This document shows, in pieces, positions 34,006-41,791 of a stretch of DNA of 64,000 nucleotides. This DNA is from Flavobacterium sp. GTDB lineage: Bacteria > Bacteroidota > Bacteroidia > Flavobacteriales > Flavobacteriaceae. The stretch is from positions 186,001 to 250,000 of the forward strand of contig NZ_JAGIAV010000008.1 in assembly GCF_017744675.1 (NCBI RefSeq), in the 5' to 3' direction. Position numbers and translations under genes: made by a program. The notes below the pieces were generated by a model. The model saw nothing but the letters and a program-made list of their open reading frames with translations, was not told where the DNA came from and made no database searches. How positions within the stretch are numbered: the first letter of the stretch is position 1; every line of letters starts with the position of its first letter.

Positions 34006-34413
34006 TTGATTCTAAAATCATTCGATAAACTTGACTCATTAAAAAAACTCATTTTATTCTTTTTGATTTTTAGTTTGAGCAACTGTTCTGATATTACACA
34101 TCAGAAACTAGGAAAAGAAAATGCAGAAAATGAATTAAAAATAGCGCTTAATGGCGCTTCTCAACACAATGTTGTTAATTATAAGGAATTAGTAATAAAA
34201 AACGAAAATATTGCAATCCAAATTGCAGAACCTATTCTTTTTGAGATTTATGGAGAATCTCATATTAAAGACCAAAAACCTTATGAAGCTTATTTCATTG
34301 ACAATTATTGGGTAATTAACGGAACTTTGCCAATTGGAATGCTTGGTGGTACTTTTGTCATTATTATTGACGCAAGAAATTCAGAAGTTTTAAAAATTAC
34401 TCATTACAAATAA
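34006..34413 (+). CDS. NTF2-fold immunity-type lipoprotein (YbbC/YhhH-like)
   Basis: 135 residues starting at TTG 34006, the only sensible start before the signal peptide. The signal peptide ends in the lipobox LSNC, so it should be a lipoprotein. The C-terminal ~85 residues carry the pattern AIQIAEPILFEIYGESHI ... PYEAYFIDNYWVINGTLP ... GGTFVIIIDARNSEVL of the NTF2-like immunity family linked to polymorphic toxins. No toxin gene is visible nearby, so it looks like an orphan. Membrane anchoring would place protection in the periplasm. Confidence 0.78.
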   Translation: MILKSFDKLDSLKKLILFFLIFSLSNCSDITHQKLGKENAENELKIALNGASQHNVVNYKELVIKNENIAIQIAEPILFEIYGESHIKDQKPYEAYFIDNYWVINGTLPIGMLGGTFVIIIDARNSEVLKITHYK

Positions 34414-34444
34414 CCATTTAATTTCTTAAATAAAATTATAATAG

Positions 34445-34687
34445 ATGAAGGATACAAAATTCAGCGATATGACAACTGAAGAACTGGTTAAAAATCAGAA
34501 GACATTAAAAACGGTAAATACTATTTTTTGTGTTGTGCTTTTTATGCTTTTTGCGCTTAACATATTTATTGTTTTCATGAAAGGTTTTAGTGCGATGAAT
34601 GTTATTCCGATTGCTTTATTGCCTATTCTATTTTTGAATCTGAAAAATTTAAAAGAGATTAAAAGAGAATTAGAATCTCGTGAATAA
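34445..34687 (+). CDS. Small membrane protein of unknown function
   Basis: 80 residues, not recognised. A polar N terminus is followed by two hydrophobic stretches (about residues 26-46 and 51-67) and a charged tail (KEIKRELESRE). It follows the immunity-type lipoprotein by 31 bp and may be co-transcribed. It does not look like a toxin. Confidence 0.6.
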   Translation: MKDTKFSDMTTEELVKNQKTLKTVNTIFCVVLFMLFALNIFIVFMKGFSAMNVIPIALLPILFLNLKNLKEIKRELESRE

Positions 34688-34743
34688 AACGCTAATTCCA
34701 CTAAACGGATAGCCCGATTCGCCGCGGCGAAACATGCCCATAT

Positions 34744-34788
34744 AAAAAAACCTCAGCTCTTTTTTGAAGGACTGAGGTTTTGTTTTTT
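34744..34788. terminator. Bidirectional terminator before serB
   Basis: AAAACCTCAG pairs with CTGAGGTTTT across a ~13-base loop, with A and T runs. It serves the convergent small membrane protein gene and serB. Confidence 0.8.
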
Positions 34789-34801
34789 ATTAGTTTCCGT
34801 T

Positions 34802-34867
34802 TGTCAGGCTGAGCGAAGTCGAAGCTCTTTTAAACTTAAAGTCCTTCGACTCCGCTGAGGGTGACAA
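34802..34867. repeat. GTCAGGCTGAGCGAAGTCGAAG inverted repeat
   Basis: TGTCAGGCTGAGCGAAGTCGAAG at the left and CTTCGACTCCGCTGAGGGTGACA at the right are near-perfect reverse complements around a 20-base loop. A further dispersed repeat type. Confidence 0.75.
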
Positions 34868-34872
34868 GCAAA

Positions 34873-36102
34873 TTACATCATATCGATATATCTATCATGA
34901 TATCCTAAAAGATATAAAACTCCATCAAGACCTAGACTTGAGATTGAAGTTGAAGCGCTTTCTTTAACTTTTGGTTTAGCATGAAAAGCGATTCCGAGAC
35001 CTGCTAAGTTTAGCATTGGCAAATCGTTTGCTCCATCTCCAACTGCAATTGTTTGGTTGATGTGGATTCCTTCTTTCTCGGCGATTGCTTTTAAGAATTC
35101 TGCTTTTTTCTGACCGTCTACAATATCACCTAAATATTTACCTGTTAGTTTTCCGTCTTTTATTTCTAACTGATTGGCGTGAACGTAATCTATACCTAAT
35201 TCTTTTTGAAGATATTCTCCAAAATAAGTGAAACCTCCAGATAGAATTGCGGTTTTGTAACCGTAGTATTTTAGAGCTTTCATCAAACGATGCGCTCCTT
35301 GTGTGATTGGTAAATTAACAGCAACCTTTTGTAGAACTTCTTCGCTCAAACCTTCTAAAAGAGCCATACGTTTTTTGAAGCTTTCGTTGAAGTCGATCTC
35401 ACCATTCATAGCCGATTCTGTGATGGCGCGAACTTGATCTCCTACTCCATTTAATTCTGCTAATTCGTCGATTACTTCAGTTTGGATTAAAGTAGAATCC
35501 ATGTCAAAGCAAACTAAACGGCGGTTTCTTCTGTAAATATTATCTTCTTGGAATGAAATATCAACATTCAGCGTTCTAGAGATTTCCATGAAACTAGCTG
35601 TCATAATGATCTTATTTACAATCTCGCCCGTAACAGACAATTGAATGCAAGAACGCGGATATTCTTCCTTTTCGACAATAGAAGTTCTTCCTGTTAATCG
35701 GATAATAGAATCAATATTCAGGTTTTGATCTGACATAATTTTGGTTACGGCCGCCAATTGAGAAGCAGCCAGTTTTTCGCCCAAAATATTGATGATATAT
35801 CGTTGTTTAGATTGTGATTTTACCCATTTTTCATAGTCTTCAATAGAAATTGGAATAAATTTCACTTTAATTTCTAATTCGTAAGCCTTGAAAAGAAGAT
35901 CTTTTAAAACTGGTGCCGAAGAAGAACCAGCAGCAATTTCGAACAAAATTCCTAAAGAAAGTGTGTCATGGATATCGGCTTGACCAATATCTAATATATT
36001 AGCATCGTATGCTGCCAAAACAGCTGTTAAACCTGCTGTAACTCCAATTTTATCGTGTCCTGAAACTTTTAATAAAATGATCTCTTTATCTTCTGCTGCC
36101 AT
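34873..36102 (-). CDS. serB: Phosphoserine phosphatase with N-terminal ACT domains
   Basis: Last step of serine synthesis. With start ATG 36102 it has 409 residues: two ACT-like regulatory domains (about 5-85 and 100-180) that usually bind serine, then a HAD phosphatase. The nucleophile and acid are the two Asp of CFDMDSTLIQTE, the Ser/Lys motifs are ILSGGFTYF and PKVKES, and the metal motif is AVGDGANDLPML. The frame extends nine codons to a TTG at 36129, but the ATG start matches homologues better (MAAEDKEIILLKVSG). Monocistronic. Confidence 0.95.
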   Translation of the reverse strand: MAAEDKEIILLKVSGHDKIGVTAGLTAVLAAYDANILDIGQADIHDTLSLGILFEIAAGSSSAPVLKDLLFKAYELEIKVKFIPISIEDYEKWVKSQSKQRYIINILGEKLAASQLAAVTKIMSDQNLNIDSIIRLTGRTSIVEKEEYPRSCIQLSVTGEIVNKIIMTASFMEISRTLNVDISFQEDNIYRRNRRLVCFDMDSTLIQTEVIDELAELNGVGDQVRAITESAMNGEIDFNESFKKRMALLEGLSEEVLQKVAVNLPITQGAHRLMKALKYYGYKTAILSGGFTYFGEYLQKELGIDYVHANQLEIKDGKLTGKYLGDIVDGQKKAEFLKAIAEKEGIHINQTIAVGDGANDLPMLNLAGLGIAFHAKPKVKESASTSISSLGLDGVLYLLGYHDRYIDMM

Positions 36103-36258
36103 TTTTCTTTCTTGATTTTGAAGCGACAAAAATCGGCAATCTCTCGATGATAAAAAAGAATAATCCTTGTTTTTTTGAAAAGAAAAAGCACATATAAATG
36201 TGCTTTTTCGAGTAATTTAACAATTATCTTTTATAATTGAAATAACATAACTTTTTGA

Positions 36259-36693
36259 TTATTGATTTTGTGCATTTTCATCAAAATTCACCATCCAATT
36301 AATACCGAATTTATCTTTAAACATTCCGAAGTAAGCTCCCCAGAAAGTTTTGTTCAATGGCATTTCTACTTTTCCTCCAGCCGAAAGTCCGTTGAAAATT
36401 CTATCTGCCTCTTCTGTACTTTCTGTATTGATCGAAATAGAGAAATTATCACCAAAACCTACATCTCCGTATCTCGGATGTGTGTCACTTCCCATTAAAA
36501 TAGTATTTCCAATTGGAAGCGATACGTGCATAATTCTATTTAAAGCCTCTTCTGAAAGTACTTCTCCTTCTTCTGCGGGAGCATCTTTAAATTTTCCGAT
36601 ATAAGGAAAATCCCCGCCAAAAACTGATTTATAAAACAGAAATGCTTCCTCGCATGTTCCGTTAAACATTAAATATGGATTTACTGCTGCCAT
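36259..36693 (-). CDS. VOC family protein (PhnB-like)
   Basis: 144 residues of the PhnB/glyoxalase type of vicinal-oxygen-chelate fold (YLMFNGTCEEAFLFYKSVFGGDF at the start, FGINWMVNFDE at the end). PhnB-like proteins have no firm enzymatic role. It is the last of a run of VOC and SRPBCC genes on this strand, 123 bp after an SRPBCC gene, and likely part of the same accessory cluster. Confidence 0.9.
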   Translation of the reverse strand: MAAVNPYLMFNGTCEEAFLFYKSVFGGDFPYIGKFKDAPAEEGEVLSEEALNRIMHVSLPIGNTILMGSDTHPRYGDVGFGDNFSISINTESTEEADRIFNGLSAGGKVEMPLNKTFWGAYFGMFKDKFGINWMVNFDENAQNQ

Positions 36694-36816
36694 GATGTTC
36701 TTTTTTAAATTGTTAATTATAAATTGTTAGTCATTAATTCATTTGAAGCAGAAAGTCTTTTATCTAGTAACCTTCTTGCCTCTTTCTTCTTTTTTTAATT
36801 TCTTACTTCTTATTCT

Positions 36817-37254
36817 CTAATTCTCAGATAACTCTTTAATCATTTCCATTCCTTTTGGAAAAGCTTCTTTAAAATAGTCAATATGTTTTTCGATTACATC
36901 AACTTCTACATGGAGGTCTACTACAGCACCTTTTTGATCTAAGCGATACGTTTCCATTGCTCCAACCCATTTTTCTGTTTCTTCGTTTGGAGGAACTTCC
37001 TTAAAATTTTTAAGTTCGCCCATATGCTTAAACGCCATGTATTCGTTCGGAATTTTCGATTCAATTAAACTATTCATTCCTTCTCCGCCTGGCCCTAAAA
37101 AATAAATTTTATCGCCTTCGTTCCAACTCGTTTCAACGTAACTTCCTTCACAAAAAGCGCTTGTCCACTTTCTGTAAGTTTCGTCGTCCCATAAAACTTT
37201 CCAAATCTTTTCTTTGGGTGCTTTTATATCGATGTTAAAAATTAATTTTTCCAT
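36817..37254 (-). CDS. SRPBCC (AHSA1/START-like) domain protein
   Basis: 145 residues, ligand-binding helix-grip fold (MEKLIFNIDIKAPKEKIWKVLWDDETYRKW at the start, YFKEAFPKGMEMIKELSE at the end). The start is ATG 37254, one base after the stop of the upstream VOC gene, which points to coupled translation. The frame continues upstream over that VOC gene but the extension is not coding. Ligand unknown. Confidence 0.9.
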   Translation of the reverse strand: MEKLIFNIDIKAPKEKIWKVLWDDETYRKWTSAFCEGSYVETSWNEGDKIYFLGPGGEGMNSLIESKIPNEYMAFKHMGELKNFKEVPPNEETEKWVGAMETYRLDQKGAVVDLHVEVDVIEKHIDYFKEAFPKGMEMIKELSEN

Positions 37255-37255
37255 G

Positions 37256-37666
37256 CTACTCTGGTAATTTACTAAAGTCCATAAATAAAACATTCCAACG
37301 ATGACCATCCAAATCGGCAAAACCAAATCCGTACATCCAACCTTGACTTTCTGCAGGAGGAGTAAAAACAGTACCGCCAGCTTCTTTGACTTTTTCGGCC
37401 AGTTCGTCAACTTCTTCTCTGCTTTCTGCATCGATCGAAATCAAAACTTCTGAACTCGATTTAGTATCAGTTAAAGGATTCTGAGAAAAACTAGAAAAAA
37501 GCATTTCTTCAAAAAGCATTATTACAAAATGTCCATCACCTACAACCATGCACGTCGAACTTGGCGTGTCATGTTGTTCATTAAACGAAAAACCAATTTT
37601 CCAGAAAAAATCTTTCGCTTTTGCTACGTCCTTTACAGGAAGATTCAACCATATTTGTTTTGTCAT
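37256..37666 (-). CDS. VOC family protein (glyoxalase/bleomycin resistance-like)
   Basis: 136 residues. The N-terminal IWLNLPVKDVAKAKDFFWKIGFSF and C-terminal GWMYGFGFADLDGHRWNVLFMD are the two VOC half-folds; the metal-site pattern is only partly kept. It closely resembles the VOC protein at 38646-39053 (same GGT, GWMY and DxDGHxWxVxFMD blocks), so the two are paralogues. It is paired with the SRPBCC gene that follows. Confidence 0.9.
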   Translation of the reverse strand: MTKQIWLNLPVKDVAKAKDFFWKIGFSFNEQHDTPSSTCMVVGDGHFVIMLFEEMLFSSFSQNPLTDTKSSSEVLISIDAESREEVDELAEKVKEAGGTVFTPPAESQGWMYGFGFADLDGHRWNVLFMDFSKLPE

Positions 37667-37814
37667 TTTTTTGTTTTTTTTGTTGGGTTAGATATTTATT
37701 TTTTTCTTTTTTAAACCATATAAGTGATATAAGTTAATTTAAGTATGTTCCTTCAAAACATAGTTACTATTTCTCTTTGTTACTTTGTTACTTTGTCTCT
37801 AAGCAACTTAAACT

Positions 37815-38219
37815 TTAGTTTGCTTCAATGTAACTTTTAAAATTATCTAAAATTGCCTGCCAGCCCGCGCGTTGCATTTCTTCTGGATTTTGCGTTTCTG
37901 GATCAAAGCTTTCTACAATTTCAACACCATTTGGAGTTTCTGTAAAAGTGATTTCTACTTTTCTGCCATCTCCTAAAATGTACGAAAGCGCTTCGTTTGG
38001 TTTTACTAAAGTAAATTCGCCTCCAAAATCAAAACTCATGCTTCCGTCTTTGGCAGCCATAGTCGATTTGAATTTTCCTCCTTCTCTTAAATCAGCTTCT
38101 GCGTAAGGCGTATGCCAATCTGGAGAAGCAAAGCTCCATTTTGTAATGTGTTCTGGCGTGTTCCAAAACTTCCAAACTTTTTCTACAGGTGCGTTTACTG
38201 TATTTTTTATTGTTATCAT
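37815..38219 (-). CDS. SRPBCC (AHSA1-like) domain protein, paralogue A
   Basis: 134 residues, helix-grip fold. It shares with the next upstream gene the pattern APVEKVWKFW, TPEHITKW, DWHTPYAE and a closing (NPE)EMQRAGWQAILDNFK. The two are tandem duplicates 19 bp apart. No catalytic residues are expected; such proteins bind hydrophobic ligands or act as stress chaperone-like factors. Confidence 0.9.
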   Translation of the reverse strand: MITIKNTVNAPVEKVWKFWNTPEHITKWSFASPDWHTPYAEADLREGGKFKSTMAAKDGSMSFDFGGEFTLVKPNEALSYILGDGRKVEITFTETPNGVEIVESFDPETQNPEEMQRAGWQAILDNFKSYIEAN

Positions 38220-38238
38220 TTTATCTTAAGTTTTAGTT

Positions 38239-38643
38239 TTAAAATTTCTCTGTGTACTCTTTAAAATTGTTAATTACATCTTGACACCATTGCTTTTGCA
38301 TATTTTCAGAATCGGTTTTATTGGATTCAAAATATTCAGTAAGCTTTACATGGTCTCCAAAATCCTCAAATCGAATACTACCAATTCTATTGTCTGAAAG
38401 CTTATATTCTATTAATTGAAAATTTTCAACCTTTGTATATATTCCCTCAAAATCAAAACTTTTAGTTTTATCTTTTGAGATCATTACATATTTGAACCTT
38501 CCTTTTTCTTTCAAATCGTTTTCTGCATAAGGCGTGTGCCAATTATCAAAAGCCATGTTCCAGTTCTGAATATGTTTTGGTGTAATCCAAAAATCCCAAA
38601 CTTTTTCTATCGGCGCTTTGATTACAACTTCAACTGAAATCAT
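38239..38643 (-). CDS. SRPBCC (AHSA1-like) domain protein, paralogue B
   Basis: 134 residues, same length as its downstream neighbour and with matching blocks (APIEKVWDFW, TPKHIQNW, NWHTPYAEND, SENMQKQWCQDVINNFKEY). It begins 2 bp after the VOC gene at 38646-39053 ends, repeating the VOC-SRPBCC pairing seen at 36817-37666. Confidence 0.9.
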   Translation of the reverse strand: MISVEVVIKAPIEKVWDFWITPKHIQNWNMAFDNWHTPYAENDLKEKGRFKYVMISKDKTKSFDFEGIYTKVENFQLIEYKLSDNRIGSIRFEDFGDHVKLTEYFESNKTDSENMQKQWCQDVINNFKEYTEKF

Positions 38644-38645
38644 TT

Positions 38646-39053
38646 TTAATTACTTGGAATCTTACTTTCATCCATAAAAAAGACTTCCCAATGATGTCCG
38701 TCTACATCTAGAAAAGTTCTTTGATACATCCAGCCATAATCTTGAGATTGCTGATAATCTGTACCTCCAGCCTTAATAGCCTTTTCCACCATTTCATCTA
38801 CTTGTTCTCGTGTTTCCACAGAAAGTGCCATAAGCGCTTCACTGGTTGTTGTAGAATCACAGATTTGTTTTTTAGTAAAGGTTTGATAAAACTCTTTTAC
38901 CAAAAGCATCACATAAATAGTATCGCTAATTACTATACAGGCTCCCTTTTCATTTGTAAATTTTGGATTGGTTGAAAAACCAATTCCATTAAAAAATGTC
39001 ACTGCCCGATTTAAATCTTTTACAGCAAGATTTAAGAATATTTTAGTTTTCAT
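38646..39053 (-). CDS. VOC family protein, paralogue
   Basis: 135 residues, VOC fold (IFLNLAVKDLNRAVTFFNGIGFS and GWMYQRTFLDVDGHHWEVFFMD). First gene of the cluster and paralogous to 37256-37666. It is divergent from the GlxA-type regulator across 141 bp, so that regulator may control the whole VOC/SRPBCC run. Confidence 0.9.
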   Translation of the reverse strand: MKTKIFLNLAVKDLNRAVTFFNGIGFSTNPKFTNEKGACIVISDTIYVMLLVKEFYQTFTKKQICDSTTTSEALMALSVETREQVDEMVEKAIKAGGTDYQQSQDYGWMYQRTFLDVDGHHWEVFFMDESKIPSN

Positions 39054-39128
39054 CTTTATAAAATTACGAATTAATTAAAGCAAATGTAAAATTTTAAGAT
39101 TACTTAAAAATGCCCTTAAAAGTCATTT

Positions 39129-39161
39129 TTGGGGTCATTTAAGACATTTTTCTTACTTTTG
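39129..39161 (+). promoter_or_regulatory. Promoter of the GlxA-type regulator gene
   Basis: TTG at 39129-39131, a 22-base gap, then TACTTTTG at 39154-39161, an exact -7. It lies inside the upstream extension of the reading frame, which supports the ATG at 39195 as start. Confidence 0.65.
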
Positions 39162-39194
39162 AATAAAACTAGAAACTGCAAAAACAAAAATATC

Positions 39195-40160
39195 ATGAGC
39201 AAGAAATTAGGTTTAATCGTACCTCACGACTATAAATTATTGAGTATAGCAGCAATATTAGAAGTATTTGAAACCACAAACAAATTTACCTCGGGAACCG
39301 AAAAACCATTTGAAATTATACTTTTTCAGTCACAAGAACAGCTTGAGCAAGGAAATCTATTTGGATATAAAAGCAATGCTATTGAAACTTCAGATATTAT
39401 GCTAGACTTAATTTTAATTCCCGCTTTTACTACCGACAATATGAGCGAGATGATAAAAAAGAATAGAAGTTTTATTCCTTGGCTGCAAAAACAGCATCAA
39501 GCTGGAGCCGAATTGGCCAGTTTTTGTACAGGAGCATTTTTATTTGCCGCATCAGGCTTGCTAAACGAAAAATTAGCCACGACACATGTTGATGCTTGCA
39601 GCGCATTTACCAAAGCTTTTCCGATGGTAAAACTAAAACCTGATGAGACCCTAACAGCCGACGGAAGTTTATATACCAGTGGAGGATCGACCTCAACTTT
39701 TCATTTACTGATTCTTTTGGTTCAAAAATTTTGTGGCAACGAAATGGCAGTTAAAATTGCCAAAACATTTTCTATCGATTTAAACCGATACAAACAAAGC
39801 TATTTTAGCACTTTCAGACCCAATCATTTGCATAATGACACTTTGGTGGCCATGTTGCAGCAAAAAATCGAAAGTCAGTATCATACGATTGAAAAATTGG
39901 AAGAAATTACAAAAGATATTCCAACAAGTGCCAGAAACATGACACGCCGTTTTAAACAAGTAACAGGAATTCCGCCAATCGAATATTTGCAGAATATTAG
40001 GGTAGAAAGTTCGAAAAAATATTTAGAACAAACCCAACTTTCTATTTCAGAAATTATCGAAAAAACGGGCTACAACGATCCAAAAGCTTTTAGAAAAGTT
40101 TTTTATAAAATGGTTGGCATGAAACCTATTGAATATAGAGAGAAGTTTAGAGTGCAATAA
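39195..40160 (+). CDS. GlxA family transcriptional regulator (DJ-1/PfpI domain plus AraC HTH)
   Basis: 321 residues from ATG 39195 (an in-frame TTG at 39129 is part of the promoter). Residues 1-180 form a DJ-1/PfpI-like amidotransferase fold with the cysteine in ASFCTGAFLFAASGLL. Residues about 215-320 are the AraC DNA-binding domain, ending in TGYNDPKAFRKVFYKMVGMKPIEYR. It is divergent from the VOC/SRPBCC cluster and probably regulates it. The signal is unknown. Confidence 0.92.
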   Translation: MSKKLGLIVPHDYKLLSIAAILEVFETTNKFTSGTEKPFEIILFQSQEQLEQGNLFGYKSNAIETSDIMLDLILIPAFTTDNMSEMIKKNRSFIPWLQKQHQAGAELASFCTGAFLFAASGLLNEKLATTHVDACSAFTKAFPMVKLKPDETLTADGSLYTSGGSTSTFHLLILLVQKFCGNEMAVKIAKTFSIDLNRYKQSYFSTFRPNHLHNDTLVAMLQQKIESQYHTIEKLEEITKDIPTSARNMTRRFKQVTGIPPIEYLQNIRVESSKKYLEQTQLSISEIIEKTGYNDPKAFRKVFYKMVGMKPIEYREKFRVQ

Positions 40161-40196
40161 TTAGCAGCAGCAGTATTTCATTTCAAAAGAAGTCTT

Positions 40197-40264
40197 GTCC
40201 TGCTCTTCACTGTATCTTTTGCTCTGAACGCCAGAGCAATAGGATGCCGTTTCGATCAGGACTA
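40197..40264 (+). repeat. ~70-base structured element, copy 2
   Basis: GTCCTGCTCTTCACTGTATC ... ATCAGGACTA aligns over its full length with the reverse complement of 5683-5754. Shared blocks are CC-GCT-T-C, ATCTTTTG, AAC-CC, AGGAT and ATC-GG-CTA. The flanks differ. It is not translated in any convincing frame. Confidence 0.6.
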
Positions 40265-40303
40265 TACGAGAAGTTTTTGCTTTCAAAAGGCCAAAAACAA
40301 AAA

Positions 40304-40328
40304 AACCTGCTCAAAAAATGAACAGGTC
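40304..40328 (-). terminator. Small hairpin downstream of clpX
   Basis: ACCTGCTC pairs with GAACAGGT (one mismatch) around AAAAAAT. It may help terminate clpX together with the palindrome at 40337-40369. Confidence 0.5.
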
Positions 40329-40336
40329 TATAATAG

Positions 40337-40369
40337 AACTTTGTCAAAGTTTTAAACTTTGACAAAGTT
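40337..40369. repeat. 33-bp perfect palindrome (16-1-16) downstream of clpX
   Basis: AACTTTGTCAAAGTTT, one T, then the exact reverse complement. It has the same 16-1-16 architecture as 7197-7229, with a different sequence. It is 12 bp past the clpX stop and a likely terminator. Confidence 0.85.
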
Positions 40370-40381
40370 ATTTAGCTCTAT

Positions 40382-41614
40382 CTAAGAAGCAATTTCCATA
40401 CGCTTCAATAAGTTTTTGCTTAACGTATGTTCTGCATATTCTTTGTCGATTGTCAAACTTATATCATCTGAAGTTGGCAATTCGTACATGGCATCTGTCA
40501 AGATAGCCTCGCATAAAGAACGTAATCCACGAGCACCTAATTTGTATTCTAAAGCTTTATCTACAATAAAATCCAGAGCTTCGTCTGTAATTGTAAATTC
40601 AACATCATCCATTGCAAATAATTTCTGATATTGCTTGATCAATGCGTTTTTTGGCTGTGTTAAAATCGCACGAAGGGTTTCTTTATCTAAAGGATCCATG
40701 TGCGTTAAAACTGGTAAACGGCCAATAATTTCAGGAATCAAACCAAAGTCTTTAATATCTTTTGGAATAATGTATTGCAACAAATTATCCTTGTCTATAT
40801 TGTCTGTATTTTTAGAAGTAGAATATCCAACTGCCTGACGGTTTAAACGTTTTGAAATAATACGTTCTACTCCATCAAAAGCTCCACCCGCAATAAACAA
40901 GATATTTTGAGTATTTACTTCAACAAATTTTTGATCTGGATGTTTACGTCCTCCTTTTGGTGGTACGTTTACAACTGTTCCTTCCAATAATTTCAATAAT
41001 GCCTGCTGAACACCTTCTCCAGAAACATCACGTGTTATTGATGGATTATCGCTTTTACGAGCAATTTTATCAATCTCATCAATAAATACGATTCCTCTTT
41101 CTGCTTTTGCTACGTCGTAATCGGCAGCTTGAAGTAAACGCGTCAAAATACTTTCAACATCTTCTCCAACATATCCTGCCTCTGTTAATACTGTCGCATC
41201 AACAATTGCCAATGGAACGTCTAACATTTTAGCAATCGTTTTTGCTACCAATGTTTTTCCTGTTCCTGTCTGACCAACCATGATGATGTTACTTTTTTCA
41301 ATCTCAACTTCGTCGTCTAATTGCTGTTGCATTAAACGTTTGTAGTGATTGTAAACTGCCACCGACATTACTTTCTTAGTCTGATCTTGACCAATAACAT
41401 ATTGATCTAGGAAAGCTCTAATTTCTTTTGGTTTCTTTAAGATTAAGTCCCCAACTAGTTTTGCGCTTCCGCTAGATTTTAATTCTTCTAAAACAATTCC
41501 GTGTGCTTGTTCAATACACTTATCACAAATGTGTGCATTGATACCAGCAATTAATAAATTAGTTTCTGGCTTCTTTCTTCCACAAAACGAACATTCTAAT
41601 ACTACTTTTGCCAT
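40382..41614 (-). CDS. clpX: ATP-dependent protease ATP-binding subunit ClpX
   Basis: Unfoldase that feeds substrates to ClpP. With start ATG 41614 it has 410 residues: zinc-binding domain with CSFC and CDKC pairs (first 40 residues), Walker A GQTGTGKT, Walker B IVFIDEIDK, the pore loop GYVGED, and sensor 2 region GARGLR. The frame extends eight codons to another ATG (41638), but homologues begin MAKVVLEC. It follows clpP on the same strand in the standard tig-clpP-clpX order. Confidence 0.97.
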   Translation of the reverse strand: MAKVVLECSFCGRKKPETNLLIAGINAHICDKCIEQAHGIVLEELKSSGSAKLVGDLILKKPKEIRAFLDQYVIGQDQTKKVMSVAVYNHYKRLMQQQLDDEVEIEKSNIIMVGQTGTGKTLVAKTIAKMLDVPLAIVDATVLTEAGYVGEDVESILTRLLQAADYDVAKAERGIVFIDEIDKIARKSDNPSITRDVSGEGVQQALLKLLEGTVVNVPPKGGRKHPDQKFVEVNTQNILFIAGGAFDGVERIISKRLNRQAVGYSTSKNTDNIDKDNLLQYIIPKDIKDFGLIPEIIGRLPVLTHMDPLDKETLRAILTQPKNALIKQYQKLFAMDDVEFTITDEALDFIVDKALEYKLGARGLRSLCEAILTDAMYELPTSDDISLTIDKEYAEHTLSKNLLKRMEIAS

Positions 41615-41628
41615 TCTATTTATGTTAC

Positions 41629-41697
41629 TAAGCTGCAAAGATACTAAGTTTCTAAGCTTTTTGACCTAAAACTTAAAAACTTAGCACTTTACAGCTT
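41629..41697. repeat. CTAAG-type dispersed repeat upstream of clpX
   Basis: TTACTAAGCTGCAAAGATACTAAGTTTCTAAG on the left with AAACTTAGCACTTTACAGCTTA on the right. Same family as 29941-30028. Confidence 0.6.
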
Positions 41698-41722
41698 AAT
41701 ATTTTTATTTTTTTTGTTTAAA

Positions 41723-41773
41723 GTTTCATGTTCCAAGTTTTCAAGTTAAACGTTGAAACTTGGAACATGAAAC
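41723..41773. repeat. Perfect 18-bp inverted repeat between clpP and clpX
   Basis: GTTTCATGTTCCAAGTTT at 41723-41740 and its exact reverse complement at 41756-41773. It can form a hairpin that ends or slows clpP transcription before clpX. Confidence 0.8.
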
Positions 41774-41791
41774 AATTTTAACTTTAAGAAA

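Noticed and set aside
34445..34687. 80-residue membrane protein as the toxin partner of the immunity-type lipoprotein
   Set aside because: Immunity proteins of this family pair with large secreted toxins; this small two-helix protein has no toxin domain features.
37255..37431. N-terminal extension of the SRPBCC gene upstream of ATG 37254
   Set aside because: It lies within the VOC gene in another frame and lacks family similarity; ATG 37254 starts the domain exactly.
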